Origin: Crossiella cryophila
Lineage (GTDB): Bacteria; Actinomycetota; Actinomycetes; Mycobacteriales; Pseudonocardiaceae
Direction: 5' to 3'
Assembly: GCF_014204915.1 (NCBI RefSeq)
Contig: NZ_JACHMH010000001.1
Location: 4,179,501-4,243,500, forward strand
DNA length: 64,000 bases
The notes below the pieces were generated by a model. That model was not told the DNA's origin and did not search any database. It saw nothing but the letters and a program-made list of their open reading frames with translations. The stretch's first letter is position 1; the number at the start of each line of letters is the position of its first letter. The position numbers were made by a program, and so were the translations under genes. Below, piece by piece: positions 44,421-52,837 of this stretch.

Positions 44421-44438
44421 GTAGATGCATGCACCTAC
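44421..44438. promoter_or_regulatory. MarR-type operator palindrome
   Basis: An 18-bp palindrome GTAGATGCATGCACCTAC with a single mismatched pair lies 28 bases upstream of the FMN reductase start and about 60 upstream of the MarR start. Length and symmetry fit a MarR dimer site. Confidence 0.6.
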
Positions 44439-44499
44439 ATGTACTTCGGCCGAGTTGGATACTGGCACCGGAGGTAGGCTCCGGTCAAGGGGCGTGGTT

Positions 44500-44964
44500 G
44501 TGGGGAAGACAGTGACAGCGAAGAACACGACGACGACCGCGCGGGACGCGGTCGACGAACCGGCCTGGCGACGGGTGATCACCCTGCACGGGCGGATCGA
44601 GCAGGAGCTGGCCAAGGCGTTGCAACGGCGGTTCGGGCTCGGGCTGACCGAGTACCGGGCGCTGAGCAGGCTGGCCGAGGTGGACGGGTGCAGCCTGCGC
44701 ATGCAGGTGCTCGCCGACGCCATCGGGCTCAACCAGAGTTCGGTGTCCAGGCTGGTCGCGCGGCTGGAGGAGGCCGGGCTGACCGTGCGGGACCCCTGCG
44801 AGAACGACCGGCGCGGGGTGTACTCGATGCTCACCCCGGAAGGCAGGGAACGCCAGGCACTGGCCGAACCGGTCTACCGGGAGACGCTCAGCTCCGCACT
44901 GGACAAGGCCGCCAGCGACCCCGACCTGGCCGAGGCCGTGGCCGCGTTGCGGGCGGCGGGCTGA
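44500..44964 (+). CDS. MarR family regulator
   Basis: The product is 154 residues from GTG 44500 (AGGGG seven bases upstream); GTG 44494 and 44512 are also possible, and an ATG at 44425 would lie inside the operator palindrome. The winged helix reads LTEYRALSRLAEVDGCSLRM, LADAIGLNQSSVSRLVARLE and the wing CENDRRGVYSMLTPEGR. The cysteines in DGCSL and DPCENDRRG could serve oxidant sensing, as in some MarR proteins. It probably represses the divergent FMN reductase and itself. mobA starts six bases after its stop. Confidence 0.85.
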   Translation: MGKTVTAKNTTTTARDAVDEPAWRRVITLHGRIEQELAKALQRRFGLGLTEYRALSRLAEVDGCSLRMQVLADAIGLNQSSVSRLVARLEEAGLTVRDPCENDRRGVYSMLTPEGRERQALAEPVYRETLSSALDKAASDPDLAEAVAALRAAG

Positions 44965-44970
44965 TCGTCG

Positions 44971-45558
44971 ATGACACGCTGGGACGCCGTGGTGCTCGCC
45001 GGGGGACGGGCGAGCCGATTGCACGGCGTGGACAAACCGGCCCTGCGGCTCGGCGGACGCAGCCTGCTGGACCACGCGCTGGACGCCGTCGCGGCGGCGG
45101 AGCGCGTGGTGGTGGTCGGTCCACAACGGACGGTGACCCGCCCGGTGTCCTGGACACGTGAGGAACCAGTCGGATCGGGACCGCTCGCGGCACTGGGGGC
45201 CGGACTGTCCCGACTGTCCACATCGGAGGGTCTGGTGGCGGTACTGGCCGCCGACCAACCGGGTGTCACCGCCGCCACGGTGTCCCGGCTGCGCGCCGCA
45301 CTGTCCGAAGTGGACGGAGCGGACGGCGCGCTGCTGGTGGATGCGGGCAGGCGGCAGTGGCTCACCGGGGTGTGGCGGATCGGCGCGTTGCGCGCGGCCA
45401 TGCCGGAGCACCTCGCGGGCGCGGCCTTGCGCGCGCTCTTCGGCGGGCTGACCGTGGTGGAGGTGCCAGCGGACGTGCGGGAGGGGCGGGACGTGGACAC
45501 GCCGGAGGACCTCGCCGCCTGGCGGGCCGGTTATCCGGATCCGGGCAGTTCGGTCTGA
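44971..45558 (+). CDS. mobA: molybdenum cofactor guanylyltransferase (MobA-like)
   Basis: MobA adds GMP to molybdopterin to form the bis-MGD cofactor precursor. The 195-residue product has the nucleotidyltransferase signature AVVLAGGRASRLHGVDKPALRLGG (here in part: LAGGRASRLHGVDKPAL, with the GTP loop and lysine), SLLDHALDA, and the metal aspartate in AVLAADQPGV. It is slightly shorter than many MobA proteins. It is transcribed after the MarR gene and its 3' end overlaps the convergent TetR gene by 28 bases. No other molybdopterin gene is in view. Confidence 0.85.
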   Translation: MTRWDAVVLAGGRASRLHGVDKPALRLGGRSLLDHALDAVAAAERVVVVGPQRTVTRPVSWTREEPVGSGPLAALGAGLSRLSTSEGLVAVLAADQPGVTAATVSRLRAALSEVDGADGALLVDAGRRQWLTGVWRIGALRAAMPEHLAGAALRALFGGLTVVEVPADVREGRDVDTPEDLAAWRAGYPDPGSSV

Positions 45559-46160
45559 TCCGGCGCGGTGGCCAGCAGGGCCCCGTAAGCCCGTTCGATC
45601 AGCCTCGCGGGATCGTAGGCCTGGCCCAGATTCCACGGCATCAGCATGCTCAGCTGCAGGCCGCGCAGGAAGATCCCGATCATGTCCAAGGTCTCCCGGT
45701 CGGCCGGGAGGCCCTGTAGTCGGTGGTTGATCCCCATCTGCCGGGTGACCAGCTCGTTCAGCTCGTGCAGGGTCGGCCGCAGGCCCGGTCGCCGGATCGC
45801 CTCCAGGTTCAGCTCCAGCATGGCCAGGTTGAAGATCCGGCCCTCATCCGCCATCCCGGTCAGCATCAGGCTGATCGCCTCGGATGCCTCGTTGGGCGTG
45901 GCCATCTTCTCCGGGAAGCCCTCGATGGTGCTGATGATCTCCCAGTGCCGTTCGGCCACCCGGTTGGCCACCGCCACCCAGAGCGCGTCCCTGGTGCGGA
46001 AGTAGTTCGAGGTCGTCCCGGTGGGCACCGCGGCGTGTTTGTCCACCGTGCGGTGGGTCAGCCCGTGACCGCCGTCCCTGGCCAGGACGTCGATCGCGGC
46101 GTCGGCCAGGTGCTTCTTGCGCGCTTCGTTCTGGGGTGGCACGTGATCAGTCTGCCGCAC
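45531..46160 (-). CDS. TetR family regulator divergent from a P450
   Basis: The product is 209 residues from GTG 46160 (GTG 46142 also possible). The helix-turn-helix is KKHLADAAIDVLARDGGHGLTHRTVDKHAAVPTGTTSNYFRTRDAL (given to show its parts: AAIDVLARDGGHGLT, VDKHAAVPTGTTSNYF). The ligand domain is helical with no diagnostic motif. It is divergent from the cytochrome P450 at 46233, and the spacer holds the dyad ACTACG-AA-CGTAGT, so it most likely represses the P450. It overlaps mobA tail-to-tail by 28 bases. Confidence 0.82.
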   Translation of the reverse strand: MRQTDHVPPQNEARKKHLADAAIDVLARDGGHGLTHRTVDKHAAVPTGTTSNYFRTRDALWVAVANRVAERHWEIISTIEGFPEKMATPNEASEAISLMLTGMADEGRIFNLAMLELNLEAIRRPGLRPTLHELNELVTRQMGINHRLQGLPADRETLDMIGIFLRGLQLSMLMPWNLGQAYDPARLIERAYGALLATAPDQTELPGSG

Positions 46161-46197
46161 GCCCGTGCCCGCGCCGGAAAGTCACTGCTATGGTAGT

Positions 46198-46211
46198 ACT
46201 ACGAACGTAGT
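46198..46211. promoter_or_regulatory. TetR-type operator dyad ACTACGAACGTAGT
   Basis: A perfect 14-bp dyad overlapping a second palindrome GTAGTACTAC (46194-46203) sits midway between the TetR start and the P450 start. Confidence 0.55.
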
Positions 46212-46232
46212 GAACGGTCTTGAGGAGGGGAA

Positions 46233-47447
46233 ATGTCGACCACGCGGTATGGGGACGACCAGATCGTCGAGAGCATCCAGGCACTGGGACCGGCTTTGGC
46301 GCGGATCACCGAGCCGCGGCCGCCGGAGCTGCTCTGGGAGATCGGCGGACGGCAGCAGTGGGTGCTCACCCGGCACGCCGATGTCACTGCGCTGCTGGCC
46401 GCGCCGCAGGCCACCGTGCGGGTGCAGGTGCCGACCAACCCGCAGGGGCCGGTCGGTGAGGCGCTGATGGCCATCGCCGGGCTGATCGGCGGCTCGATGC
46501 TGCAACTGGACCCGCCGGAGCACACCCGGCAGCGCAAGCTCGTGGTGCGTGCCTTCAGCGCCCGCCGGGTGGACGCGCTGCGACCGCGGATCGAACAGAT
46601 CGCCGCCGAACTGCTCGACGAGCTGGCGCGGCGGAGCGGGCCGGTGGACCTGGTGGCGGAGTACGCCTTCCAGCTGCCGATCAGGGTGATCTGCGAGCTG
46701 CTCGGCGCGCCGGTGGCGCGGCGGGAGCTGTTCCGGGAGTGGTCGCACGCGATGACCTCGCTGTTCGCCGACCTGGCCAACGCGCCCACCTACGTCGGGC
46801 TGCTCAACGACATGGCCGAGTACCTGCGTGAACTGGTCGTGGTCAAACGCGGCGAGGGCGCCGGCGACCTGCTCGGCGACCTGGCCGCGGTGGAGGTCGA
46901 CGGGCAGCACCTCACCGACGCGGAGATGGTCGCGATGGCCGCGTTGCTGATCTTCGCCGGGCACGAGACCACCACCAACCTGATCGCACTGGGCACGCGC
47001 GCGCTGCTCACCCACCCTGACCAGCTCGAACTGCTGCGCACCCGCCCCGACCTGCGCAACAGCGCGATGGAGGAGTTCCTGCGCTTCGACGGGCCGATCA
47101 ACCCCGGCCTCAACCGGGCCATCACCGCCGACCTGCCGGTCGGTGGCGTGGTGATCCCGGCTGGCAGCGCGGTCTACGCCGGGGTGAGCCTGGCCAACCG
47201 GGACCCGGCGGTCTTCGCCGACCCCGACCGCCTGGACGTGACCAGGGACGCGGGCAAGCACCTCGGCTTCGGGTACGGCATCCACTTCTGCCTGGGCGCG
47301 CGGCTGGCCAAGCTGGAGGGCGAGGTGGCCATCGGCGCGCTCATCGAGCGCTTCCCCGGGATGCGGCTGGCGGTGCCCGAAGAAGAGCTGAAGCTGCGGA
47401 TCAGCGGCCTGCGGGCGCTGGAAGCCCTGCCGGTCCTGCTGGGCTGA
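46233..47447 (+). CDS. cytochrome P450
   Basis: The product is 404 residues from ATG 46233, preceded by GAGGAGGGG. Class marks are the I-helix oxygen groove LLIFAGHETTTNLI, the K-helix EEFLRF, and the heme loop FGYGIHFCLGARLA with the iron ligand Cys353. DPPEHTRQRKLVVRAFS is the usual C-helix region of bacterial soluble P450s. The size and lack of a membrane anchor indicate a class I enzyme needing a ferredoxin and reductase, neither of which is nearby. It is likely under the divergent TetR regulator. The substrate is unknown. Confidence 0.93.
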   Translation: MSTTRYGDDQIVESIQALGPALARITEPRPPELLWEIGGRQQWVLTRHADVTALLAAPQATVRVQVPTNPQGPVGEALMAIAGLIGGSMLQLDPPEHTRQRKLVVRAFSARRVDALRPRIEQIAAELLDELARRSGPVDLVAEYAFQLPIRVICELLGAPVARRELFREWSHAMTSLFADLANAPTYVGLLNDMAEYLRELVVVKRGEGAGDLLGDLAAVEVDGQHLTDAEMVAMAALLIFAGHETTTNLIALGTRALLTHPDQLELLRTRPDLRNSAMEEFLRFDGPINPGLNRAITADLPVGGVVIPAGSAVYAGVSLANRDPAVFADPDRLDVTRDAGKHLGFGYGIHFCLGARLAKLEGEVAIGALIERFPGMRLAVPEEELKLRISGLRALEALPVLLG

Positions 47448-47514
47448 CTCGATTCGACCCCGTCGCTTCGCTCGCCCTGATCTTTCACAGCCGTCATACC
47501 CGACGCGGGGTTTG

Positions 47515-47553
47515 CTGTGTACCGGCACGAGTGGGGTGCGTGCCGGTACACAG
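47515..47553 (+). promoter_or_regulatory. 14-bp perfect inverted repeat just before the moxR operon
   Basis: CTGTGTACCGGCAC (47515-47528) and its exact complement (47540-47553) flank an 11-nt loop. The structure ends 24 bases before the MoxR start and is followed by TCTTTCGTTCT. It could terminate the P450 message, act as a 5'-leader hairpin, or bind a regulator. Confidence 0.6.
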
Positions 47554-47577
47554 TCTTTCGTTCTAGGAGGTTCGCCA

Positions 47578-48662
<1,085 letters not shown>

Positions 48663-48666
<4 letters not shown>

Positions 48667-49640
48667 CCGGCACGCCTGACCCCGACACCCCGGCCGTCCC
48701 GGAGGCGCCGGTCGCCAAGCGGCCGTCCTGGGCGCCGCCCGCGCTGGACGAGGGCCGCCTCGACGTGGCGCTGCGCACCCTTGAGCTGACCGTCCGGCGC
48801 AGGCTGGACGGGTTGCTGCAGGGCAACCACCTCGGCCTGGTGCCGGGGCCGGGCACCGAACCGGGCGAGGCGCGGCCGTACCAGCCTGGTGACGACGTGC
48901 GCCGGATGGACTGGGCGGTCACCGCCCGGACCACCGTGCCGCACATCCGGGAGACGGTGGCCGACCGGGAACTGGAGACCTGGGTCGTGGTCGACCTGTC
49001 GCCCAGCCTGGACTTCGGCACCGCCGCCTGCGAGAAGCGCGAGCTGGCGGTGGCCGCGGTGTCCGCGGTGACCCACCTGACCGGGGGCGGCGGCAACCGG
49101 ATCGGCGCGATCGTGTCCACCGGCGAGCACACCGAGCGCATCCCCGCGCGCGGCGGCCTCGCCCACGGCAGCGGGCTGCTGCGCCGGATCGCGCAGACCA
49201 AGCGCGCCCCCGACGGCACCCGCGGCGACCTCGCGCTGGCCCTGGAACAGCTGCGCCGCCCGCCGCGCAGGCGTGGCCTGGCCGTGGTGATCTCGGACTT
49301 CCTGGGTCCGCTGAGCTGGGAGCGCCCGCTGCGCGCGCTCTCGGCCCGGCACGACCTGCTGGCCATCGAGGTGCTCGACCCGCGAGACGTGGAGCTGCCC
49401 GACGTGGGAACCGTCGTCCTGTCCGACCCGGAGAGCGGCAAACAGCGCGAGGTGCACACCACCCCGTTGCTGCGCAAGGAATTCGCCGCCGCGGCGAGCG
49501 CGCACCGGGACCAGGTGGCCGCGGTGCTGCGCGGTGCAGGCGCCGGTCATCTGGTGCTGCGCACCGACTCGGACTGGGTCGCCGACACCGTCCGGTTCGT
49601 GGTGGCCCGCAAGCGCCGCTGGTCGGGAGGGGTGGCCTGA
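48663..49640 (+). CDS. DUF58 domain protein of the MoxR operon
   Basis: The product is 325 residues from GTG 48663. After a Pro-rich N-terminus it shows the DUF58 signature GEARPYQPGDDVRRMDWAVTAR, with the VWA-like core ETWVVVDLSPSLDFGT and GLAVVISDFLGPL. DUF58 proteins accompany MoxR AAA+ ATPases and are thought to carry a degenerate VWA domain. It overlaps moxR (GTGA) and the next VWA gene (TGATG), so all three are translationally coupled. Confidence 0.9.
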
Positions 49641-50611
49641 TGTTCGGCCTCAGCCTGCGCGGATTCACCGCGCCCTGGTGGTTCCTGCTGGCGCTCGCGG
49701 TGGCGGTGCTGGTGGTGGTGTACCTGCTGGTGCAGCGACGCCGGCGCCGCTACGTCATGCGCTTCACCAACCTGGAACTGCTCGAGAAGGTCATCCCCAA
49801 GCGGCAGAACTGGGTACGGCACGTGCCGCCAGCGCTGCTCGCGGTGGCGCTGATCCTGCTCACCGTCGCCCTCACCGGCCCGACCTCCGAACAGCGGGTG
49901 CCCCGCAACCGCGCCACGGTGATGCTGGTCATCGACGTGTCGCTGTCCATGCAGGCCACCGACATCAAACCGACCCGGCTGGACGCGGCGAAGAAGTCGG
50001 CCAAGTCCTTCACCGAGGGCCTGACCAAGGGCGTCAACCTGGGCCTGATCTCCTTCGCGGGTTCCGCGGTGGTGCTGGTCTCGCCGACGGTGGACCGCAA
50101 GCCGGTCGCCGATTCGATCGACACCCTCAAGCTCGGCCCCGCCACCGCCACCGGCGACGCGCTGAACGCGGCCATGGCGACCATCGAGTCCTTCGGCAAG
50201 CTGCTCACCGGCGCCGATGGGCCGCCGCCCGCGCGGATCGTGCTGATGACGGACGGCAAGAAGACGGTCGGCGCGGAGCCGGTCGAGGTCGCCACCCGGG
50301 CTGGCAAGGCGAAGATCCCGGTGTCGGCGATCGCGTTCGGCACGGACTACGGGACGATCGAGAACGAGGGCCGGGTCACGAATGTGCCGGCTGACGTGGA
50401 GACGATGAAGGAGATCGCCGAGGCGTCGGGTGGGGATTTCCACAAGGCGGACACGGCGGAGCAGTTGCAGAAGGTGTATGACACGTTGGGGGAGCAGATC
50501 GGGTACGAGACCAAGGAGGACGACGCGAGTCGCCCCTGGCTGATGCTCGGCACACTGGCTCTCATCGTGGCAGCCGGCACCTCCCTCATCTTCGGCCAAC
50601 GCCTCCCGTAA
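49640..50611 (+). CDS. membrane VWA-domain protein (BatA-like)
   Basis: The product is 323 residues. Two helices near the N-terminus (about 14-31 and 62-80) and one at the C-terminus (about 298-316, LMLGTLALIVAAGTSLIF) bracket a von Willebrand A domain with a complete MIDAS: Asp99-x-Ser-x-Ser103 in VIDVSLSM, Thr in GPATATGDAL, Asp in LMTDGKKTVG. The sequence matches BatA/aerotolerance-type proteins, clients of MoxR. It ends just before a repeat-rich gene-free region. Confidence 0.92.
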   Translation: MFGLSLRGFTAPWWFLLALAVAVLVVVYLLVQRRRRRYVMRFTNLELLEKVIPKRQNWVRHVPPALLAVALILLTVALTGPTSEQRVPRNRATVMLVIDVSLSMQATDIKPTRLDAAKKSAKSFTEGLTKGVNLGLISFAGSAVVLVSPTVDRKPVADSIDTLKLGPATATGDALNAAMATIESFGKLLTGADGPPPARIVLMTDGKKTVGAEPVEVATRAGKAKIPVSAIAFGTDYGTIENEGRVTNVPADVETMKEIAEASGGDFHKADTAEQLQKVYDTLGEQIGYETKEDDASRPWLMLGTLALIVAAGTSLIFGQRLP

Positions 50612-50655
50612 CCCCAGCGTGTTGGTCGTTGTGGGGCACGAGCGACGATCAAGGG

Positions 50656-50925
50656 CGTCCTCGCCGGACGGGCAGAAATCAAAGGATGGGGGGGAAAATC
50701 AAAGGCAGAGAGCAGTGCTCGTACGGTTCCCCATCCCCGTCAGCCTTCCGATACCAAACCACATCCTGGGCGCGCGGACCCCTGCGGTTGGGTGGCTAGG
50801 GCGGCGGCGGGTTGCGGGTCCGCGCGCCCAGGATGCGGTGTGTCCTCTCCAGGCTGACGGGGATGGGGAACCGCTCGGGTGGGGTTTGAAAAGCCACCCC
50901 GTCTGCTGGTGTTCGGGCTTCGCCC
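50656..50925 (-). repeat. structured hairpin element, copy B, with flanks shared with copy A
   Basis: The hairpin core is 50724-50873. Outer stem 50724-50746 with 50851-50873 is perfect (23 bp). Internal loops are 11 and 11 nt (50747-50757, 50840-50850) with the same sequences as in copy A. Inner stem 50758-50781 with 50816-50839 has 24 bp with one wobble, and most of its sequence differs from A and C. The 34-nt apical loop reads GCCGCCGCCCTAGCC on the minus strand. Outside the hairpin, GGGCGAAGCCC upstream and the tail near 50656-50723 match copy A almost base for base in inverse orientation. Three GGGCTTCGCCC mini-hairpins (50915, 50965, 51001) lead on to the 22-bp palindromes. Confidence 0.75.
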
Positions 50926-51010
50926 GGTCGCGGCGTGTGTGAACCGCCTAGCCGCATCGTTCCCGGGCTTCGCCCGCTTGCCCGCAACGCTCACCGCTCC
51001 GGGCTTCGCC

Positions 51011-51166
51011 CGCCCACAACGGCCAACGTGGTGTACAAGAACGGCCAACACACCGTCCCATAACGGCCAACACGCGCGGAGGGTTGAAACCCTCGCCGGC
51101 GTGTTGGCCGTTCTTGTACCGAGTGTTGGCCGTTCTTGTACGCCTGGTTGGCCGTTGTGGGACGCC
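51011..51166. repeat. 3+3 palindrome of 22-bp units (copy 3)
   Basis: Forward cores AACGGCCAAC start at 51018, 51040 and 51062; reverse cores TTGGCCGTT lie in units at 51102, 51124 and 51146. All steps are exactly 22 bp. The loop contains its own small stem (GAGGGTT/AACCCTC). Located between the convergent VWA and P450 genes. Confidence 0.88.
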
Positions 51167-51224
51167 TGAGTCGCCCAGCTCTCTGGATTCCGCCCGCGCC
51201 CTCATCCCCGCCTCGCCGCCTGCC

Positions 51225-51387
51225 CGTCCATAACGGCCAACGTGCCGTACGACAACGGCCAACACTCCGTACGACAACGGCCAACACGCGCGGGTGGGGG
51301 TGAGACCCGAACCTCGCTCGGCGTGTTGGCCGTTGTTGTACTGGGTGTTGGCTGTTTTGGGACGGTGTGTTGGCTGTTGTGGGTGGG
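51225..51387. repeat. 3+3 palindrome of 22-bp units (copy 4)
   Basis: Forward cores start at 51232, 51254 and 51276; reverse units at 51324, 51346 and 51368. Two reverse cores read TGTTGGCTGTT, a G-U-compatible change. The right end abuts the P450 stop codon at 51389, so the palindrome can serve as its terminator. Confidence 0.88.
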
Positions 51388-51388
51388 G

Positions 51389-52594
51389 TTACCAGGCGAT
51401 GGGCATGGTGCGGGGGCCTCGGACGATCATTTGGGTTTTCCAGGTGATGTCGCCGGCCAGGTGGAGGTTGGGGAGGCGGGCGAGGAGGACTCGGAGGGCT
51501 TCCTGGAGTTCCATGCGGGCCAGTTGGGCGCCCAGGCAGTGGTGGACTCCGTGGCCGAAGCCGAGGTGTTGGATGTTCTCCCGGGTTACGTCCAGGACGC
51601 CGGGGTTGGTGAATTTGAGGGCGTCTCGGTTGGCTGAGCCTACGGAGACGAGGACCGGCTCGCCTGCCTTGACCAGGACTTCGCCTACGTGGACGTCCTC
51701 GGTGGCGTAGCGGGGGAAGCTGGCGCCCACGCCAAGGGGGGTGAAGCGGAGGAGTTCCTCTACGGCGTTGGGGATCAGCTCTGGCTCCGTCTGGAGTTTC
51801 TTGAGCTGGTCTGGGTTTTCCAGCAGCATCCAGAGGAAGTTGGGGATCTGGGTGGCTGTGGTCTCGTGGCCTGCGATGAGGATGCCGACGCACAGGTCGA
51901 CCATTTCCAGTTCGGTCAGGCGGTCGCCTACGTCGCGGGCCTCGATCAGGGCGGTCATCAGGTCGTCCTGGGGCGCCGCGCGGTGTTCGGTGATCAGTTT
52001 GCCCATGTAGGCGCGCAGGTCTTCCTGGTTCTGCGCCATCTCCTCGGGGGTCAGGCCGGTGGTGGAGAGGGCGTTGTCGCTCCAGACCCGGAACTGGGGG
52101 CGGTCCTCGGTGGGGACGCCCAGGAGTTCGCAGATCACCGCGACCGGGATGGGGAGGGCGTACTCCTCGACCAGGTCGGCCGGCGGGCCCTGCTCGATCA
52201 GGCCGGTGATCAGGGACTCGGCCAACTCGATCACCCTGGGGCGGAGTTGCTCGACGCGGCGCACGGTGAAGGCCTTGGTGACCAGGGTGCGCAGGCGGGT
52301 GTGGTCGGGCGGGTCCATGGCCAGGATGCCGCCGGGGCGGATCACCGGCCACTGCCTCGGCGCGTCCCTGACCTCGGCCATCGCCCGGCTGAAGCGCTTG
52401 TCGCCCAGCACGAAGCGGGCGTCGGCGTAGCGGGTGGCCAGCCAGGCCGGTTCGCCGTAGGGGAGGGTGACCCGCAGCATGCCGGGGGTGTTGCGGATCT
52501 GCTCGTAGAGATCGGACAGACCCAGGCCCGCGGCCTCGTTGAACGGGTACGGGATGGGGTCGAGATCCGTGGCGGCAGCTCTCGTGGTGGTCAT
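51389..52594 (-). CDS. cytochrome P450
   Basis: The product is 401 residues. It has the oxygen-groove helix GILIAGHETTATQI, the ExxR motif in AVEELLRFTP, and the heme loop LGFGHGVHHCLGAQLA with the cysteine ligand. The region MDPPDHTRLRTLVTKAFTVRR is the typical C-helix segment of the CYP105/107-like bacterial group. It is distinct from the P450 at 46.2 kb. Redox partners are not adjacent. Upstream lies a 20-bp palindrome (52614) with no regulator gene beside it. The function is not inferable beyond monooxygenase. Confidence 0.93.
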   Translation of the reverse strand: MTTTRAAATDLDPIPYPFNEAAGLGLSDLYEQIRNTPGMLRVTLPYGEPAWLATRYADARFVLGDKRFSRAMAEVRDAPRQWPVIRPGGILAMDPPDHTRLRTLVTKAFTVRRVEQLRPRVIELAESLITGLIEQGPPADLVEEYALPIPVAVICELLGVPTEDRPQFRVWSDNALSTTGLTPEEMAQNQEDLRAYMGKLITEHRAAPQDDLMTALIEARDVGDRLTELEMVDLCVGILIAGHETTATQIPNFLWMLLENPDQLKKLQTEPELIPNAVEELLRFTPLGVGASFPRYATEDVHVGEVLVKAGEPVLVSVGSANRDALKFTNPGVLDVTRENIQHLGFGHGVHHCLGAQLARMELQEALRVLLARLPNLHLAGDITWKTQMIVRGPRTMPIAW

Positions 52595-52613
52595 GCGACG
52601 CTCCCGACTTCGC

Positions 52614-52633
52614 TTGTAAGCAACTGCTTACAA
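52614..52633. promoter_or_regulatory. 20-bp palindrome TTGTAAGC-AACT-GCTTACAA
   Basis: Perfect 8-bp arms with a 4-bp spacer lie 20 bases upstream of the P450 start. TetR-family operators often look like this. No TetR gene adjoins; the nearest downstream neighbour is an XRE regulator on the other strand. Confidence 0.6.
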
Positions 52634-52837
52634 CGCTAGGCCGGTGGGTGGGGGGCGTCAACGCGCGATCGGGTGGATCGGTTCCCGCCACCTGGCTCTG
52701 GCGGGGGAGGGCTTTCGGGGAGCAGAATTTCTGCCCGATTTACCCGGGTTTACGCCGAACGGGTGGGTGATCGAGTGGTCTATACCGCTACTCTCGGTAC
52801 TAGCCCGATGTGAGCCACGCCATGGGTAGGGGGCCCT

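Noticed and set aside
51011-51387. Regular 22-bp repeats as a possible CRISPR array
   Set aside because: Units are contiguous at 22 bp with no unique spacers, they invert midway, and no cas gene is present.
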